From positions 496,001 through 560,000 of the forward strand of contig NZ_CP053642.1 in the NCBI RefSeq assembly GCF_013177295.1: a stretch of DNA of 64,000 nt. The letters are read 5' to 3'. Made by a program: the position numbers and the translations under genes. A model generated the notes under the pieces. The model searched no databases, was not told the origin of the DNA, and saw nothing but the letters and a program-made list of their open reading frames with translations. How positions within the stretch are numbered: position 1 is the stretch's first letter; every line of letters begins with the position of its first letter. Shown here piece after piece: positions 60,213 to 64,000 of the stretch. This DNA is from Actinomyces marmotae. GTDB taxonomy: Bacteria > Actinomycetota > Actinomycetes > Actinomycetales > Actinomycetaceae.

Positions 60213-61403
60213 GTGGCCAAGGCCAAGTTCGAGCGGACCAAGCCGCACGTCAACATCGGAACGATCGGTCACGTCGACCACGGCAAGACGACGCTGACCG
60301 CCGCGATCTCCAAGGTTCTGCACGACGAGTACCCGGAGCTCAACCCCTTCACCCCCTTCGACGAGATCGACAAGGCTCCCGAGGAGCGCCAGCGCGGCAT
60401 CACGATCAACATCGCGCACGTCGAGTACCAGACCGACAAGCGCCACTACGCGCACGTCGACGCCCCCGGCCACGCCGACTACATCAAGAACATGATCACC
60501 GGTGCCGCCCAGATGGATGGCGCGATCCTCGTGGTCGCCGCCACCGACGGCCCGATGGCCCAGACCCGCGAGCACGTCCTGCTCGCCCGCCAGGTCGGCG
60601 TCCCCGCCCTCCTCGTCGCCCTCAACAAGGCCGACATGGTGGAGGACGAGGAGCTCCTCGACCTGGTTGAGATGGAGGTCCGCGAGCTGCTGTCCTCCCA
60701 GGACTACGACGGCGACAACGCCCCCGTGGTTCGCGTCTCCGCGCTCAAGGCCCTTGAGGGCGACGCCGAGTGGGCCGCCAAGATCAAGGAGCTCATGGAC
60801 GAGGTCGACACCTTCATCCCGACCCCCGAGCGCGACATGGACAAGCCGTTCCTCATGCCCATCGAGGACGTCTTCACCATCACCGGTCGCGGCACCGTCG
60901 TCACCGGCCGTGTCGAGCGCGGCAAGCTGCCGATCAACTCCGAGGTCGAGATCCTCGGTATCCGCGAGGCCCAGAAGACCACGGTCACTGGTATCGAGAT
61001 GTTCCACAAGCAGATGGACGAGGCCTGGGCCGGCGAGAACTGCGGTCTGCTCCTGCGCGGCACCAAGCGCGAGGACGTCGAGCGCGGCCAGGTCGTCTGC
61101 AAGCCCGGCTCCATCACCCCGCACACCCAGTTCGAGGGCCACGTCTACATCCTGACCAAGGATGAGGGCGGCCGCCACAACCCCTTCTACTCGAACTACC
61201 GTCCGCAGTTCTACTTCCGGACCACGGACGTCACCGGCGTCATCACGCTGCCCGAGGGCACCGAGATGGTCATGCCCGGCGACACCACCGAGATGAGCGT
61301 CGAGCTCATCCAGCCCATCGCCATGGAGGAGGGCCTCGGCTTCGCCATCCGTGAGGGTGGCCGCACCGTCGGCTCCGGCCGCGTCACCAAGATCATCAAG
61401 TGA
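60213..61403 (+). CDS. tuf: translation elongation factor Tu
   Basis: This 396-residue GTPase delivers aminoacyl-tRNA. Motifs are [27 protein letters not shown] and [12 protein letters not shown], and domains II and III are complete ([13 protein letters not shown] end). It starts with GTG 60213, with AGGAGG 6 nt upstream. It is followed by a strong intrinsic terminator 36 bp after the stop, so the S10 operon that often follows is not transcriptionally linked here. Confidence 0.98.
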   Translation: MAKAKFERTKPHVNIGTIGHVDHGKTTLTAAISKVLHDEYPELNPFTPFDEIDKAPEERQRGITINIAHVEYQTDKRHYAHVDAPGHADYIKNMITGAAQMDGAILVVAATDGPMAQTREHVLLARQVGVPALLVALNKADMVEDEELLDLVEMEVRELLSSQDYDGDNAPVVRVSALKALEGDAEWAAKIKELMDEVDTFIPTPERDMDKPFLMPIEDVFTITGRGTVVTGRVERGKLPINSEVEILGIREAQKTTVTGIEMFHKQMDEAWAGENCGLLLRGTKREDVERGQVVCKPGSITPHTQFEGHVYILTKDEGGRHNPFYSNYRPQFYFRTTDVTGVITLPEGTEMVMPGDTTEMSVELIQPIAMEEGLGFAIREGGRTVGSGRVTKIIK

Positions 61404-61439
61404 TGATCGCTGCGTGAGCAGCCGCTCTTCTTGAGCATC

Positions 61440-61486
61440 CGGTTCCCCCGGCACTCTTTGCGAGTGCCGGGGGAACCGCTTTTTCT
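61440..61486 (+). terminator. intrinsic terminator of tuf
   Basis: A perfect 17-bp stem (61440-61456 with 61462-61478), a 5-nt TTTGC loop and the T-rich tail GCTTTTTCTC make a classical Rho-independent terminator. Confidence 0.9.
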
Positions 61487-62025
61487 CTAGGGCGGCGCCT
61501 TCTTCTCAGAGCGCCCCGGAGCGCCAGTAGGCGGCAGCAGCGCGCCCGGGAGCGCCAGTAGGCGGCAGCAGCGCGCCAGGAGCGCCAGTAGGCGGCAGCA
61601 GCGCGCCAGGAGCGCCCAGAGCGCCCAGAAGCCCCCGGGAGGGGGAGAGGGCGGCGGGAGGAGGGGTGTGAGGGCTCTGGACGGCGCCGCAGGCGCGGGG
61701 AGCGTTTCGTCGGCGACTAGGCGAGGCCACGAGGCGGGCTCCCACGACGATGAGAGATCGGATCGCAATCGTCCCGGGACTCTCGCGAGCCTGTGAGCGG
61801 ATATGCTCCATCCTGATAGTCCCAGTTCTGAGCTGGCGCTTGTCCAGCGTTGAAGAGGTGGGTTGATCGAACGGTTACTTGATCCCAGGGTCGGTTGCTG
61901 CCGGCTCCTTCCACGAGTTTCCGACATTCTTGGCGCACGGGCCTCTCGTATGAAAGCCCACGCGATGCTCCCAAATCGTGGCGCCTGCCCATCCCCGGGC
62001 ACATCCTGAAAGGAAGTCACCACCC
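61487..62025. repeat. intergenic region with 30-bp tandem repeats, upstream of pilin gene
   Basis: Three head-to-tail units of 31, 30 and 30 bp lie at 61521-61551, 61552-61581 and 61582-61611; the core is GCGCCAGTAGGCGGCAGCAG. From about 61735 the base composition drops to a more balanced level, as in the pilin gene itself. TATGCT at 61802-61807 could be a -10 box, but I see no matching -35. No gene is supported. Confidence 0.7.
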
Positions 62026-63663
62026 ATGCGTGCGACACGCTTATCCCGAAGAGCGCTTGGCGTTGCCGGCGTTCTTAGCCTGGGCCTTTCCGGCCTTGGC
62101 GCCACGGCCCTGGCTGCTCCCTCCGGGCCTGGCAACATCGACTTCGAGCAATCTGGAAAGCTCCTCATCCACAAGCACGTTCAGTCTGGAACCGCTACTC
62201 CCGGCACTGCTGACGGGAAGGACACCGGTGTCAAGGGCGATCCGGTCGCGGGGGTGAAGTTCACCGCTTACAAACTCGAGGCCGATCTTAAGAACCAGGA
62301 CACATGGGCCATACTGTCCCAGTTGGCAGTGCCGAATGACGCCTGTGGATCTGACTTTAGGACTCCCGCAAAAACTGTCGGTGTCCTGCCGGTTAAGGCA
62401 GCGGATGCTTCTCAATCTGACCTCACGAACGACCAGGGGAAGGCCACCATTGATAATCTCGCAGTGGGCGCTTACCTCGTCTGTGAGACCGAGTCTCCTG
62501 CCAAGGTCGTGGAGAAGGCGGCCCCCTTCGTCGTGACCGTCCCCTTCCCCAACACCAAGGAGAATGAGAAGAACGGCGCTGGGGCGAACAGCAACGGCCA
62601 GTGGATCTACGACGTCAATGTCTACCCGAAGAACGTGGTGATCGACGCTCCTGTCAAGGACGTCAATGTGGTCTCCTACGGTCTGAACGGGGAGGCTCAA
62701 GTTGAGTTCCCGGTGACAGCGAAGGTTCCGGCGATCGGCGCGAACACCTCCTTCAAGCACTTCATCATATCGGACCCGATGGATGTGAATTACACGTCGC
62801 CTGCGGTGAAGCCTAACTCGGTGACCATCGATGGAGCCCCAATCGATCAGGATTGGTACAAGGCGACAGTCAATGCAGGCAACGAGGCCAACATCTCCTT
62901 CACTCAGAAGGGTCTGGAGGAGTTGAAGAAGAAGCCTGGAAGTGTCATTTCCGTCACCTTCACTGCGAAGACGCAGTCGGTTGCTGCTGCCATTAACAAC
63001 CAGGCGAAGGTCTACGTCGACACCATTCCGGGCCTCATTCCTCCGATTGCTCCGCCGACCACTCCTCCCGCTGGCGACCCCCCCGTGCCCTCCAACAAGG
63101 TTGTCACCGCCTGGGGTGCCGCCTCCCTGCTGAAGCAGGACAAGCAGAGCAAGCAGCCGCTTGAGGGAGCGACCTTCGAGATCTACAACGCAAAGAACCC
63201 TTGGGAGGGAACCTGCACCACTGAGATCGCCGAGGACGATAAGAACACCGCCATCGATGAGTCGGCCAAGGTCACCGTGGATGGCAAGGATGTCTTCACC
63301 ACTGATGCCCAGGGCAAGGTCGACATCAAGGGCTTGTTCGTTGACTCGAAGAAGGGGGCCCCTGGCGTTGAGAATGTTGCCGTGGACCACACCACGCGCT
63401 GCTACGTGCTCAAGGAGACCAAGGCCCCCGCGGGTTTCACCCTTCCGACCGGCGGTGCTGAGTTGACGCCGATCAAGATTACGGCGGGTCAGCAGACCAC
63501 CGATAACCAGGTGACGGTTGACAACACCAAGACCACCGTCCCGCAGCTGCCCCTCACGGGTGCGGCGGGCAAGATCCTCATGACGGTCGGTGGCCTGTCG
63601 CTTATGGCGATCGCCGTCGGCTTCGTGCTCGTTGCTCGCAAGCGCCGCGTCAACGAGGCCTGA
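62026..63663 (+). CDS. fimbrial major subunit, LPXTG-anchored isopeptide pilin (FimA/FimP type)
   Basis: This 545-residue shaft pilin has a Sec signal peptide (about 1-32, RALGVAGVLSLGLSGLG). The pilin motif YDVNVYPKN has Lys202 as the sortase polymerisation residue. CnaB-type domains follow, and the E-box LKETKAPAGF has Glu464 for an internal isopeptide bond. The wall-sorting signal is LPLTG (508-512) with a hydrophobic helix and an RKRR tail. ATG 62026 has AAAGGAAG upstream; an earlier in-frame ATG (61978) would spoil the signal peptide. Less GC-rich codon use sets it apart from neighbours. It forms adhesive fibres with a class C sortase. Confidence 0.93.
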   Translation: MRATRLSRRALGVAGVLSLGLSGLGATALAAPSGPGNIDFEQSGKLLIHKHVQSGTATPGTADGKDTGVKGDPVAGVKFTAYKLEADLKNQDTWAILSQLAVPNDACGSDFRTPAKTVGVLPVKAADASQSDLTNDQGKATIDNLAVGAYLVCETESPAKVVEKAAPFVVTVPFPNTKENEKNGAGANSNGQWIYDVNVYPKNVVIDAPVKDVNVVSYGLNGEAQVEFPVTAKVPAIGANTSFKHFIISDPMDVNYTSPAVKPNSVTIDGAPIDQDWYKATVNAGNEANISFTQKGLEELKKKPGSVISVTFTAKTQSVAAAINNQAKVYVDTIPGLIPPIAPPTTPPAGDPPVPSNKVVTAWGAASLLKQDKQSKQPLEGATFEIYNAKNPWEGTCTTEIAEDDKNTAIDESAKVTVDGKDVFTTDAQGKVDIKGLFVDSKKGAPGVENVAVDHTTRCYVLKETKAPAGFTLPTGGAELTPIKITAGQQTTDNQVTVDNTKTTVPQLPLTGAAGKILMTVGGLSLMAIAVGFVLVARKRRVNEA

Positions 63664-63728
63664 TAACCGCTTCGGCGAGGGCGTGACCGCGTCCCACGCC
63701 GGGTGGCATCAGCCCCTCAACCACGCAT

Positions 63729-63764
63729 GAGGTGGCGGGGAGGCACCAGCCTCCCCGCCACCTC
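63729..63764 (+). terminator. hairpin between the pilin gene and the next gene
   Basis: A perfect 16-bp stem (63729-63744 with 63749-63764) encloses the 4-nt loop ACCA. No T-tract follows, so it may be a partial terminator or an RNA-stabilising structure within a pilus operon. Confidence 0.6.
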
Positions 63765-63885
63765 CGCGCGTCGCGCCCATGCCATCGCCCCGATCCTCCG
63801 CCCAGCCGGCCCTCCAATCGGCCAACCACCGGCCCACCGATTCCCCCGCGCCCCCCTTATCCCACCCACCAGGAGCCCGAGCCGC

Positions 63886-64000
63886 CATGAGCAGCACCAC
63901 TGGCACAGCTGACGCCGCACGCGACACCCACAGCCCCGGCGGCCCCGATCGCCTTGGCGGCGCGGACGCCCCCGGCAGCGCGCCCACCGCCCCGGGCGCC
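63886..64000 (+). CDS. start of unidentified gene, cut by window end
   Basis: An ATG at 63886 has AGGAG 11-12 nt upstream and opens a frame that runs off the window after 38 codons. The residues are polar and Gly/Pro/Ala-rich (MSSTTGTADAARDTHSPGG), like the disordered cytosolic tail of a membrane protein. In Actinomyces pilus loci the gene after the shaft pilin normally encodes a class C sortase, whose N-terminus can look like this. That is inference from position only. Confidence 0.5.

Overview
The window is GC-rich (roughly 70% G+C) actinobacterial chromosome. I place it in the Actinomycetaceae (Actinomyces or a close relative). The grounds are a sortase-assembled fimbrial shaft protein of the FimA/FimP type (YPKN pilin motif, E-box, LPLTG anchor), a TTG-started rpoB, GTG-started rpoC, rpsL, fusA and tuf, and a heavy load of short GC-rich intergenic tandem repeats. 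No phage, insertion sequence, CRISPR array, tRNA or rRNA was recognised.

Layout. 1-4.3 kb: a DUF6912 protein, then a ribose-type sugar ABC importer (ATPase, permease, lipoprotein) behind a good promoter. 4.3-9.8 kb: sbcC, sbcD and uppP on the minus strand. 9.8-10.7 kb: a gene-free compound repeat array. 10.7-13.7 kb: hisN, a flavodoxin-fold oxidoreductase and a zinc alcohol dehydrogenase. 13.9-36.4 kb: a nitrate/nitrite respiration island. 36.5-41.6 kb: rsgA, aroA, an orphan prepilin peptidase and an AbiEi/DUF559-like protein. 42.5-61.5 kb: rpoB-rpoC and rpsL-rpsG-fusA-tuf, separated by a MoxR - RDD/FHA - PP2C - FHA signalling cassette. 62-64 kb: a pilus shaft gene and the start of the next gene.

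The respiration island is the most coherent system here. On the minus strand, narK-narGHJI runs directly into modA and a fused permease-ATPase modBC. Nitrate uptake, nitrate reduction and molybdate uptake are therefore probably expressed together. Next to it lie mogA, mobA, moaC, moeA, moaE, moaD and moaA for molybdenum cofactor synthesis, and a DUF2249 protein. Three overlapping plus-strand genes follow: two histidine-bearing polytopic membrane proteins and a three-cupredoxin NirK-type copper protein. A SufR-like helix-turn-helix regulator with three C-terminal cysteines ends the island. The predicted flow is nitrate to nitrite (NarGHI) to nitric oxide (NirK). No NO reductase, MoeB or NarXL is visible. 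The NirK-like protein has Gln where the catalytic His is normally found, so its reaction is not certain.

Two sequence-level patterns recur. Six genes (hisN, mogA, moaA, the NnrS-like gene, the SufR-like regulator, aroA) have a TANNNT -10 box ending 6-7 nt before the start codon and no Shine-Dalgarno, which is the signature of leaderless transcripts. Intergenic spaces carry unrelated tandem repeats with 19-, 22- and 30-bp units. One of these, the GACCGGTC family, occurs at two distant loci with the same 22-bp period.
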